Assembly: GCF_003219795.1 (NCBI RefSeq)
Contig: NZ_QJVC01000005.1
Coordinates: 114,320-178,319 of the forward strand
Source: Arthrobacter psychrolactophilus
Lineage (GTDB): Bacteria; Actinomycetota; Actinomycetes; Actinomycetales; Micrococcaceae
Length of the DNA stretch: 64,000 bases
Direction: 5' to 3'
Every line of letters starts with the position of its first letter. The first letter of the stretch is position 1. A program made the translations under genes and the position numbers. The notes beneath the pieces are model-generated. The model worked only from the letters and a program-made list of their open reading frames with translations. It was not told where the DNA came from and did not search any database. This document shows, in pieces, positions 56,728 through 64,000 of this stretch.

Positions 56728-57774
56728 ATGACCACGCTTGAGCCGGACTTCCCAAATGATTACGTCGTTGCCCTCACAACTTTGAAAAGCCTCGTACGAG
56801 AGGCCCAAGGGCGGGCACAGCGAGTTGTCAATACCGCCATGATCGATCTGTACTGGAACATCGGGCAGACCATTCTCACCCGGCAAGCGACCGAGCCTTG
56901 GGGGAATAAGGTTCTTGATCGGCTGGCACGCGATCTGCGGGCAGAATTCCCGCACATGAAAGGCTTTTCGCGAACGAATGTCTATCACATGCGTGCATTC
57001 GCGGCCGTGTGGAATGGCCCGGAACCGATTGTCCAGACACCGTCTGGACAATTGAGCTGGAGTCACAATGTTGCTCTCTTGAACAAGCTCGATGATCAAG
57101 AGTTGCGCCGATGGTACGCAACAAGGGCAGTCGCAAATGGGTGGTCTGTCTCTGTCCTGGAACACCAGATCCTCACCAGGCTCCACAGCAGGACAGGTTC
57201 GGCCCCTAACAACCTTGAAGCAAGACTGCCCGGAGAAGGCACCGACCTGGCACGGGCGGTTGCCAAGGACCCCTTGATATTTGATTTCCTCGGCCTCACT
57301 GAAGAAGCTCAAGAAAATGCCATGGAAGAGGCCATGACGCTGCGGATGGCGCAGACACTGGCCGAGTTTGGGCCCGGGTTCGCCTTCGTTGGTCGTCAGT
57401 ATCACCTCGACGTCGACGGAGATGACTTCTATATAGATCTACTGCTGTACCACGTACCTTCTGACCGCTACGTCGTCGTTGAATTGAAGGCTGGCAAGTT
57501 CAAACCAGAACACCTAGGCCAGCTCAATTTCTACGTCGCAGCAGTCAACGACATGCTCCGCCTTCCCCGGCAGGCACCGACTGTCGGAATCCTCGTATGC
57601 GGTTCCAAGAATGAGCGCACCGTCCGCTATGCACTCGACGGTTCATCTCAACCCCTGACCGTCACGTCCTACACCTACGAAGCGCTACCTGCGGATGAGC
57701 AGGCCACCCTGCCTTCCCCCGAAGCAATCACCGCCGCCCTTAGGCAAGACCACCCGGACGCTTCCGACCTGTAA
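56728..57774 (+). CDS. YhcG/DUF1016 family PD-(D/E)XK nuclease
   Basis: A 348-residue protein with the two DUF1016 parts: an N-terminal helical, winged-helix-like DNA-binding domain (about residues 15-165, MIDLYWNIGQTIL, GFSRTNVYHMRAFA, LSWSHNVALLNKL) and a C-terminal nuclease core with FYIDLLLYH and VVVELKAGKFKPEHLGQLNFY (Asp and Glu-x-Lys of the PD-(D/E)XK site, near residues 233-252). Family members occur in restriction-modification and defence islands; some act in recombination. The start is ATG with a weak GGTGG upstream. No partner methylase is nearby, so it seems solitary. Confidence 0.9.
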   Translation: MTTLEPDFPNDYVVALTTLKSLVREAQGRAQRVVNTAMIDLYWNIGQTILTRQATEPWGNKVLDRLARDLRAEFPHMKGFSRTNVYHMRAFAAVWNGPEPIVQTPSGQLSWSHNVALLNKLDDQELRRWYATRAVANGWSVSVLEHQILTRLHSRTGSAPNNLEARLPGEGTDLARAVAKDPLIFDFLGLTEEAQENAMEEAMTLRMAQTLAEFGPGFAFVGRQYHLDVDGDDFYIDLLLYHVPSDRYVVVELKAGKFKPEHLGQLNFYVAAVNDMLRLPRQAPTVGILVCGSKNERTVRYALDGSSQPLTVTSYTYEALPADEQATLPSPEAITAALRQDHPDASDL

Positions 57775-57806
57775 GGACGAAACAGGCAACACAGAGTATT
57801 CTGTGG

Positions 57807-57834
57807 CGTCTTGTAACGCAGGGGATTCGAGACA
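57807..57834. repeat. Left copy of the TTCGAGAC element flanking the ApeA-like gene
   Basis: GCGTCTTGTA, ten bases, then TTCGAGAC. The same arrangement, with the same spacing, occurs at 59244-59271 on the other side of the ApeA-like gene. A shorter relative (GGATTCGAGACAGGT) is at 56226-56240 before the nuclease gene. Confidence 0.6.
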
Positions 57835-57873
57835 CCTAGGTTATGAGACACGACGCTGCAATGGAATGAGTGT

Positions 57874-59205
57874 TCAGGCTCTAGCAGCATAGGGAATCGA
57901 CTGCGGGTCGCGCTCCAGGCGACCAAGGATATCTTCTGCCTTTACACCGAGCTCTAGAGCAACCCACCCGCGTACCGCGAGGACCGACTCTCGCCAGCGG
58001 TTAAGCAATTCTAGTTCGGTAGGTAGATCCCGGTTTGCATGCTTTATCCCGTTGTAGGCTTCCGTCATTCCGGCCGCCCAGTCACTGCCGTCAAAGGGTA
58101 AAGCGTCCCCTATATCGCGAAGGATCCGGTCCAAACGCGCACGAAGAGGTTTCCGGTTGGCTTCCGTGGCGCTCAGCCCATCCTTTGTCTGCATGATCAG
58201 AAACCCAAGCGCCTCGAGACCAGGTCCCACCTGAGCCATATGGGTTACGGCACCTACCTTGCTTATGAAACGGTCTGAAATGATCGGATCGAGTGCTCTC
58301 TGGAACTGGTCGCGGAGCGAGAGCCATTGAACAATCCCTTTCGGGCCAAGGTCTGAATACTCCACCAGATGTGAGTGTCGTCCTATCGGTTGCGACGACG
58401 ATGGATCGGAGCGGGGGTCGATCACAGTTCGCCATTGCTCACCATGCTCGACACTATCTAGCGTTTTAAGAGGGTCATCCCCGTGTTGCGCTTGAAGTAT
58501 CGTGCACGTCTCCGCAGTCCAACGTGAAAGGACAAGGAGATCTCTCAGACCCCGGTGCGTTCCCATGAGCTCTTTCCAGGAAGAGGGAACACTACTCCTC
58601 GACTCGCAGAACACGACGTTCTTGATCGTCGTTGATTCATGGCCGTCGCGGGTGACTTCCCAACTCGGTCGGAGACTCAGGAGTGAATTTACTTCGATCG
58701 GCTCACTGGATGATGCTTTGATCGTGAGAACACCAGAATCATAGTCGAAGTCTTCCTCGACAGACTCGACGCCTAACCATTCCCGTAACCCCGTTATCTC
58801 GGATCGGACGCCGTTGGCGACGGAGTAGTCGATGTCGTCATTGACGCCTAGGACCGCATATCGAGCCCAAACTCGACCGCTTCCGGTTGAAAAATTGGTG
58901 TGATAGCCTCGCGCCCAACAATCGATCAAGAGCACAGAGCCGTGGGAGTCCCAGAACAACATCTTTTTGGGCATGGGGGGCCAGACGGCCAGCTCAGGAC
59001 GCCGGGTGTGTTCGCCCATGAACCATGACGAATAGTAGTCGTCACTTCCGCCCCAAGGAACCGTTAGTCTGATGCCCTTCTCGTCGCGCTCCAGCGTGAC
59101 GGAAACGGGTGGGGTGTCCGCATTGAAATCGACCAGGTTTCCTACGCGTCGAGTTCCTTTCGGAAGATCGTTGTCCATAATAGGCAGCTTAGACGGCCAG
59201 GCCAT
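57874..59205 (-). CDS. ApeA-like HEPN domain protein (probable anti-phage)
   Basis: A 443-residue soluble protein. The N-terminal half is beta-rich (TPPVSVTLERDEKGIRLTVP, WARYAVLGVNDDIDYS), like the ApeA N-terminal domain. The C-terminal half is helical and ends in a HEPN-like region with YNGIKHANRDLP, where a polar residue and His stand in the RNase-motif position. ApeA-type proteins are abortive-infection defence proteins with a HEPN nuclease. The assignment is from layout and the short motif, not a search. The start may also be the ATG at 59178; neither has a clear ribosome-binding site. It is oriented against its neighbours. Confidence 0.65.
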   Translation of the reverse strand: MAWPSKLPIMDNDLPKGTRRVGNLVDFNADTPPVSVTLERDEKGIRLTVPWGGSDDYYSSWFMGEHTRRPELAVWPPMPKKMLFWDSHGSVLLIDCWARGYHTNFSTGSGRVWARYAVLGVNDDIDYSVANGVRSEITGLREWLGVESVEEDFDYDSGVLTIKASSSEPIEVNSLLSLRPSWEVTRDGHESTTIKNVVFCESRSSVPSSWKELMGTHRGLRDLLVLSRWTAETCTILQAQHGDDPLKTLDSVEHGEQWRTVIDPRSDPSSSQPIGRHSHLVEYSDLGPKGIVQWLSLRDQFQRALDPIISDRFISKVGAVTHMAQVGPGLEALGFLIMQTKDGLSATEANRKPLRARLDRILRDIGDALPFDGSDWAAGMTEAYNGIKHANRDLPTELELLNRWRESVLAVRGWVALELGVKAEDILGRLERDPQSIPYAARA

Positions 59206-59637
59206 GATCCGAGATTCAAAGTTGCATTCCCCACACTGCCCAAGCGTCTTGTATCCCTAGGGTTTCGAGACGTCTCACCGATTGCATCCAGCTCCCCCAG
59301 ACGCATGCTTCAAATCCTGCAAGATCACTGTCGTTTTCAATACTCGTCTGCACAGCCTTCAAATGCCCGTAGCGGGAAGGAAGTTGGGCCACTCCCGCAA
59401 GATTTCTGAAAGCAGCAACTCAGACGAACCGAAAATGTAGGACTTCTCGCACGGGTAGACATTCTCAGCAGTCGCTTGACCTTGACTGCAGGAGTCGGAG
59501 GCTCATAGACCCGCAATCGAAATGCCGTCTGAGCAGACCTCGACAATTTCGTTCTGGATTAAACCCGTCCTTGCTATTGGTTGGGGGTGGGCGTAGGTTC
59601 TGAGCAATCACTTAATGCTTCGGTTCGGGGGACGACG
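59206..59637. other. Gene-free stretch before the second YD gene
   Basis: No supportable gene. It contains the right TTCGAGAC element (59244-59271, with the GAGACGTCTC palindrome at its end) and, in the last 50 bases, the conserved YD leader (GCGTAGGTTCTGAGCA ... GGGGGACGACG). Confidence 0.6.
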
Positions 59638-62600
59638 ATGTCTGCTAAAACTACGCGCCACTTATTTGTTTCTAGCAAGCCCAGCGCTGTTAAACACGGC
59701 CATCGTGGGCGTGAATTTGTGGCAGGGGCAGTGACCGTCAGTCTGCTCGTGGCATTAGGTTTAGGCGCAGCACCGGCTTCCTTCGCAACTCCCCCGGCAG
59801 GTGATGTCGCCCTTGCCGGCTTATTGGGCAGCCGACCTGGTGCCACGGCGCTTCCGGTGCAGATCAGTGATCAAGTCGGCGGATCCATTGACGTAGGGAC
59901 AGGTAATTTCCTTCTTAGTATTAATGCACTAACTCTCCCTGGAATTAACAGTAATCAGGGCTTAGGGGCTACGTTCAATTCCCTCTCCACGATTACTGCT
60001 CCTGGGCTGGTAGCACCGCGCTGGACCATGGCCCTAGGCTCGGCCGGGTCACTGGCAACAGCTTCAACAGGAATGATCTTTACAGCCGGTGACGGATACG
60101 CGGCACTCTTCACCGCAGTGTCTGGTTCACCCACTGCTTACACACCACCGGTGGGAGTTAAAGCCGATCTAGTGAAAACCGGGGCGACTGGTTGGACACT
60201 GACTTCACGAACCAGCGCCCAGATCATCACCTTCGACAGCGACGGACGGGCCACGAAAATAGCGGACCGTAACGCCAACAACACCACACTGATCTGGTCC
60301 TCGAATAAACCAACCCAGATCGTCTCAACCCGTGGGATCACCGCAGTGCGAACAGCGACCATTGCCTACGATTCAGGCGGGCTGCTCGCCAGCTATTCAC
60401 AAACCTCCGGCGGTGCGACACGCACCGCTTCCTTCGCCCGTGACACCAACGGCAACCTGACCGGTTTCACCGACCGGGCAGGAATGTCCACCACCTTCGC
60501 CTACACCGGTGGACGTGTCAGCACCATCACCACAGCCGCTGGAGCGATCACCAAACTCAGCTACGACAGCAGCGGCCGCGTGACCAAAATGGAGAAAACC
60601 AACACCACTGCCGGTTCTCCTGGAAGCTCAATCACCCGCCTAACATACCCCACTGCTACTCAAACACTGGTGGCAGGCCCCAACACCGACCAAGCCGTCG
60701 CTGTAGCGACCGGACCGCGCACCACGTACACACTCACGACCACCAAGCGCGTCTCGGCCGTCACCGATTCGATGGGACGGGCGCAAGCGAAAACCTACAC
60801 CGCGGACTTTGACACTCTCACCGCCACCCAAGGCACCGGCACGACAGCTGGAACCACCACGAACACGTTCGGGGCGAACACCGGCCAATCCCTGACCCAG
60901 TCCCAATCACCGGGCGGATCTAAAACCCAACTGGCCTACACCAACACCGCAGCCTCAACGAAATACCTCCCGACTTCTACTACCAGTGATGCTGGGGACC
61001 AATCACTGTTCACTTACAACGGTGCCGGCAACGCCCTCACGTCTTCCGACGCCCTGGCCGCGACCGCGACCCTGAGCTATAACACCGACGGAACAGTAGC
61101 CACCGCGCTGGCACCAGGCAACGGGACCAACAAAACCGTCTACGGCTACAACACCAACCACGAACTCACCACGATCACCCCCGTCACGGGTACATCGTTG
61201 ACCAGCACCAGCATGAGCTACGACTCCTGGGGACGCACCCAAACAGTGACCAGTGCACCCGGAATCACCGCAACATACAGCTATGACTCCATTGGACGGC
61301 TCACGCAAACCACGTTCTCCGACAGCACCCCCACCATCACCTACACCTATAACGACGACGGGCAACTCATCACCCGTGTTGACGGGTCCGGGACCACCAC
61401 CTACGGCTACGACCAAATGGGCCGGCTCATCACCCGGGCCAACACCGCAGGCTGCGGAACCATCACCTACGGCTACGACAAAGCCTCCAACCTCACTTCC
61501 ACGACCGATACACACGGCACCACCAACTACACCTACGACACCGCAGGCACACCAACAACCCTGATCTATCTCCTCAACGGTGTAGCAAAAACGTTGGCGT
61601 TCGCCACCGATAACCAAGGCCGCAGCACCGACACCTGGCTGGAAGCAAACCCCACCCGCACCACCTGGAAAGCCCGCACCCACACCGACTACGACACCAC
61701 CGGAAGAGTCAGCCGAGTCACCGCAGCCCAAGGCACCGGAGACACATCCAACACCCCCGTCATGGACCTGTCCTATTGCTACGTAGCGGGCACCACGGCA
61801 CCGAACTGCACCAGCACGGCTGCCAACGACCGCAAGAATATTCAGTGGGTCAAGAACAACCTGACCGGTGACGTCACCACTTACAGCTACGACGGCGCGA
61901 ACCGACTCACTAAAGCTGTCATCGCCGGTGGAACCACACCGGCGATCACCTACAACTACAGCTACGACGTTCGTGGGAACCGGCTCACCGCCACCACTAC
62001 CGGGGCTGCCACCACTAGCCAAACGTTCACCGCCAACGCAGCGAACCAGATCACCAATACCGGGTACACCTTTGATGGCAGCGGAAACCTCACCGCAGAC
62101 CCCGCCGGTAGCTACAGCTACAACGCCGCCCAACAAATGACGTCAGTCACCAAGGCCGGAACCACGTACACCAGGTCCTATGCCGGGTCCGGGCAAAACG
62201 AACTCCTCGTCCAGCAAAACCCCGGTGCTAACTTCGAATTCACTTACGGGCGAAGCGACGCCAACGGCCAACCCACCATCGAACAAATCAAACGCAACAA
62301 TTCCACCGCCTACATCGAACACGACCCCGTCACCGGAGAACCGCTCATGCTGCGCACCAGCTCCGGCATGCAATCGCTCTACATCTTCGACGGCACCGGC
62401 AACCCCGCCGCGCTCGTCACCTCAGACGCCTACGAAGCCTTCGCCTACAACTACGACCCCTTCGGTGTCCCCACCCTCACCACAGACTCAGGAGGCAACG
62501 GCCAACCCCAAAACCCCTACCTCTTCAAACAAGGCACCCAAGACCGCACCACCGGCTGGCTCAAATACGGAGCCCGCTACTACAACCCCACCACCGGACG

Positions 62601-62901
62601 CTGGACCCAACAAGACACCCTCGACACACCCCTCAACCCAGCCAACGCCAACCGCTACGCCTACGCCGCCAACAACCCCATCAACTTCTCAGACCCCACC
62701 GGAAATATAACCGGGGAGTGCTTTGGAGCTCTTGTTGGATTTGTCAGCGCATTTGGGCTGTTCGCTGTGTCTGCCGTAGGAGCTACGGTAGGAACAGCCG
62801 CCGCCCCTCCTGTTGGTGCGATTGGGTGGTGGGCCGCGGGCTTTTCCTTCGGAGTTGCAATCGGTGCTGGCACAGCGGCAAATTCAGATTGTTCAAGCTG
62901 A
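59638..62901 (+). CDS. YD-repeat (RHS/WapA-like) secreted protein 2 with glycine-zipper tip
   Basis: An intact 1087-residue protein. A long basic N-region and hydrophobic core (about residues 25-48) form a Sec signal ending in ASFA. An N-terminal beta domain follows to about residue 200. YD/RHS repeats run to about 1020 (SYDSIGRLTQTTF, TYGYDQMGRLITRAN, YGYDKASNLTSTTD), closed by the RHS core LKYGARYYNPTTGRWTQQD ... NPINFSDPTG. The last 65 residues are a Gly/Ala/Val/Phe-rich tip with GxxxG patterns and a Cys near the end. Such shells carry a toxin tip into neighbouring cells; here the tip looks membrane-active. The stop overlaps the start of a 55-residue membrane protein. Confidence 0.88.
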   Translation: MSAKTTRHLFVSSKPSAVKHGHRGREFVAGAVTVSLLVALGLGAAPASFATPPAGDVALAGLLGSRPGATALPVQISDQVGGSIDVGTGNFLLSINALTLPGINSNQGLGATFNSLSTITAPGLVAPRWTMALGSAGSLATASTGMIFTAGDGYAALFTAVSGSPTAYTPPVGVKADLVKTGATGWTLTSRTSAQIITFDSDGRATKIADRNANNTTLIWSSNKPTQIVSTRGITAVRTATIAYDSGGLLASYSQTSGGATRTASFARDTNGNLTGFTDRAGMSTTFAYTGGRVSTITTAAGAITKLSYDSSGRVTKMEKTNTTAGSPGSSITRLTYPTATQTLVAGPNTDQAVAVATGPRTTYTLTTTKRVSAVTDSMGRAQAKTYTADFDTLTATQGTGTTAGTTTNTFGANTGQSLTQSQSPGGSKTQLAYTNTAASTKYLPTSTTSDAGDQSLFTYNGAGNALTSSDALAATATLSYNTDGTVATALAPGNGTNKTVYGYNTNHELTTITPVTGTSLTSTSMSYDSWGRTQTVTSAPGITATYSYDSIGRLTQTTFSDSTPTITYTYNDDGQLITRVDGSGTTTYGYDQMGRLITRANTAGCGTITYGYDKASNLTSTTDTHGTTNYTYDTAGTPTTLIYLLNGVAKTLAFATDNQGRSTDTWLEANPTRTTWKARTHTDYDTTGRVSRVTAAQGTGDTSNTPVMDLSYCYVAGTTAPNCTSTAANDRKNIQWVKNNLTGDVTTYSYDGANRLTKAVIAGGTTPAITYNYSYDVRGNRLTATTTGAATTSQTFTANAANQITNTGYTFDGSGNLTADPAGSYSYNAAQQMTSVTKAGTTYTRSYAGSGQNELLVQQNPGANFEFTYGRSDANGQPTIEQIKRNNSTAYIEHDPVTGEPLMLRTSSGMQSLYIFDGTGNPAALVTSDAYEAFAYNYDPFGVPTLTTDSGGNGQPQNPYLFKQGTQDRTTGWLKYGARYYNPTTGRWTQQDTLDTPLNPANANRYAYAANNPINFSDPTGNITGECFGALVGFVSAFGLFAVSAVGATVGTAAAPPVGAIGWWAAGFSFGVAIGAGTAANSDCSS

Positions 62902-63068
62902 TGTGGCTGAAAAAGTATGGATTAGTAGCCTTTTTCACCCTCTTAGGGTTCACATCCTTCATCATTGGTCTCTCAAGCCAACACCTTCTCATCGGACTTA
63001 CGGGGGGAGCAACAACTGTCTTGGGAATCCTTATAATTTTCTATTTGGGGAGAAAAAAAAGACACTAG
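62901..63068 (+). CDS. 55-residue membrane protein, candidate immunity partner of YD protein 2
   Basis: ATG overlaps the YD stop by one base (TGATG), so translation is coupled. It encodes MWLKKYGLVAFFTLLG, two membrane helices separated by SSQH and a basic end LGRKKRH. Too short for most gene finders. Size, coupling and position directly after a toxin-like tip support an immunity role. No relatives are recognised. Confidence 0.6.
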   Translation: MWLKKYGLVAFFTLLGFTSFIIGLSSQHLLIGLTGGATTVLGILIIFYLGRKKRH

Positions 63069-63104
63069 AGGAGTGTCTCATTTCCTAGGAATTGGGACAC
63101 TCCT
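63069..63104 (+). terminator. Terminator after the YD2/immunity pair
   Basis: Arms starting AGGAGTGTC and ending GACACTCCT, about 15 of 17 bases paired, a 2-nt loop, then ATTTCG. It overlaps the end of the small gene's trailer. Confidence 0.65.
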
Positions 63105-63177
63105 ATTTCGCGTCACTGGCCGAAAAGAACCTGATAACAATCGGCCGCTTGCGGTCTTGATTTACAGGGAAGAAGAA

Positions 63178-63217
63178 ATCCTCGGGCACCCAGTCCATGG
63201 ACTGGGTGCCCGAGGAT
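63178..63217. terminator. Perfect 40-bp palindrome in the gap before the ISL3 element
   Basis: A perfect palindrome centred on CCATGG (arms from ATCCTCGGGCACCCAGTCC). It has no loop and no U-tract. The gap 63105-63443 holds no supportable gene; short frames exist on both strands but none looks like protein. Confidence 0.5.
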
Positions 63218-63443
63218 TCATCCGATGAGTGTCACATCAACTGGTGAAGAAAGTTCAATCATGGCCGCTGAAAGCAGGGGTCCGCCCCGGCTTGCTGACT
63301 CCTTATTCCTAGCGAGCTGGCGCTCGTGGGAGACTGCTGTGTCCAGGCCGGTGGCCTCCGAATCGGTGGAGATGCGGGAGCTGAAAACGCAACCGCTTGC
63401 AGGAGCAAGAGAATTGGAATTAGCGTCGGACTGCCGCTTATAG

Positions 63444-64000
63444 GGCTCTTCCGAATCCAGAGTGTAGTCAGCGCTGCCGGGTGTGAAGTCCGGGGCGGGG
63501 AGCTTGGTTCGGTGTAGGTGAGGGCCTTGGTAGAGAATCAGATTGTCTAGATCGAAATTTTCTACAGCAAGGCCCTCGTGTTCAACGCTACCTTTCAATG
63601 CCCTGACCTGACTACTTTTTGCCGTCTTGATGGCCTCGGACTCGAGGTGACCGGGCAGTATGTCCGTCCGGATCGTGCTGTTCTTGCTTGCCGTGTTCTC
63701 GCTCCTGATCAGTGGTGCCACAGGTGCGGATGCCAGGGCGTCTCCCGGGATACTGTGACGCGCGAACTGGGTCATGAACCTTTCGGCTGGCGACCCACCA
63801 CGTTGCTGGTGCGTATCCGCCGTTACCAGTGCACCGGTTGTGGGCATGTGTGGCGCCAAGACACCACGAAAGCGGCCGAGCCCAGGGCTAAGCTTTCCCG
63901 TCGAGGGCTGCGTTGGGCGTTGGAAGGGATCGTGTGCCAACACCTCACCGTGGCCCGGATCGCTGAAGGCCTTGGCGTCACCTGGAACACCGCGAACAAG
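63444..64000 (+). mobile_element. ISL3-family insertion sequence, left end to window edge
   Basis: Begins with the ISL3-type terminal sequence GGCTCTTCCG, preceded by GCTTATAG. Its first 341 bases are a near-exact copy of the remnant at 49701. The element continues beyond the window, so completeness cannot be judged. Confidence 0.85.
63578..64000 (+). CDS. ISL3 family transposase, truncated by window end
   Basis: 141 codons are visible from a GTG start (FNATFQCPDLTTFCRLDGLG). The N-terminal zinc-finger part is present: CHRCGC and, 45 residues on, RRYQCTGCGHVWRQDT. Then comes the helix-turn-helix segment LSRRGLRWALEGIVCQHLTV and ARIAEGLGVTWNTANK, typical of actinobacterial ISL3 transposases. 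The DDE catalytic domain lies outside the window. Confidence 0.88.
   Translation, partial: MFNATFQCPDLTTFCRLDGLGLEVTGQYVRPDRAVLACRVLAPDQWCHRCGCQGVSRDTVTRELGHEPFGWRPTTLLVRIRRYQCTGCGHVWRQDTTKAAEPRAKLSRRGLRWALEGIVCQHLTVARIAEGLGVTWNTANK

Noticed and set aside
61003-62136. Minus-strand frame of 377 codons, Gly/Val-rich
   Set aside because: Antisense to the YD-repeat region; its repetitive composition mirrors the YD repeats.
63218-63943. Minus-strand 241-codon frame
   Set aside because: Antisense to the ISL3 transposase (63578 onward) and to gene-free sequence; no ribosome-binding site and no protein-like features.

Overview
This is chromosomal DNA of a high-GC Gram-positive actinobacterium, most likely Micrococcaceae (Arthrobacter-like). 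That placement rests on the overall base composition, a monomeric NADP isocitrate dehydrogenase, a DUF6350-purN pair, DtxR/IdeR-type iron boxes, a ROK-regulated multiple-monosaccharide ABC operon and an actinobacterial ISL3 transposase. The species is an inference from protein families only. No rRNA, tRNA or CRISPR array was seen.

Region 1 (1-49.4 kb) looks like core chromosome. In order it holds: the 3' part of a YhgE/Pip-like membrane protein; a protealysin-type M4 protease with its emfourin inhibitor; glyA-folD behind a ZTP (pfl) riboswitch, with purU divergent; an amino-acid permease; an aldo/keto reductase and a gamma-carbonic anhydrase; a ROK regulator followed by a sugar ABC operon (mmsA-mmsB-chvE); an AlkD-like repair protein and a Gfo/Idh/MocA oxidoreductase; the branched-chain amino-acid ABC operon livK-H-M-G-F; idh; ferritin behind iron boxes; purH; a muropeptide-recovery operon (nagZ, murQ, an AmiE-like hydrolase and an MFS carrier); a DedA protein; purN and the DUF6350 protein; cspA; an alpha/beta hydrolase and aidB; a siderophore uptake cluster around a probable iron box; and a cupin-XRE regulator divergent from a thioredoxin-reductase-like enzyme.

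Region 2 (49.4-64 kb) is an accessory island. It is bounded by two direct copies of the left end of an ISL3-family element (49701 and 63444), the first cut down to about 340 bp and the second running off the window. Inside are a Fic protein with twin operator repeats, two long secreted YD-repeat (RHS/WapA-like) proteins, a YhcG/DUF1016 PD-(D/E)XK nuclease and an ApeA-like HEPN protein, plus small membrane proteins. The two YD proteins share a body but end in unrelated, short, glycine-zipper hydrophobic tips. Each is followed at once by a small membrane protein, which suggests contact-dependent toxins with membrane immunity partners. The first YD gene carries a one-base frameshift. Short repeats containing TTCGAGAC flank the ApeA-like gene, as if it were a separately inserted cassette.

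Themes that tie the genes together are one-carbon and purine supply (glyA, folD, purU, purH, purN), iron homeostasis (ferritin and siderophore uptake, both with DtxR/IdeR-like boxes), nutrient uptake (liv, mms, cell-wall sugars) and inter-bacterial or anti-phage conflict in the island. Two long ORFs at 49445-50032 and 63218-63943 look like a paralogous protein pair, but they are antisense to the ISL3 transposase and were not annotated as genes.
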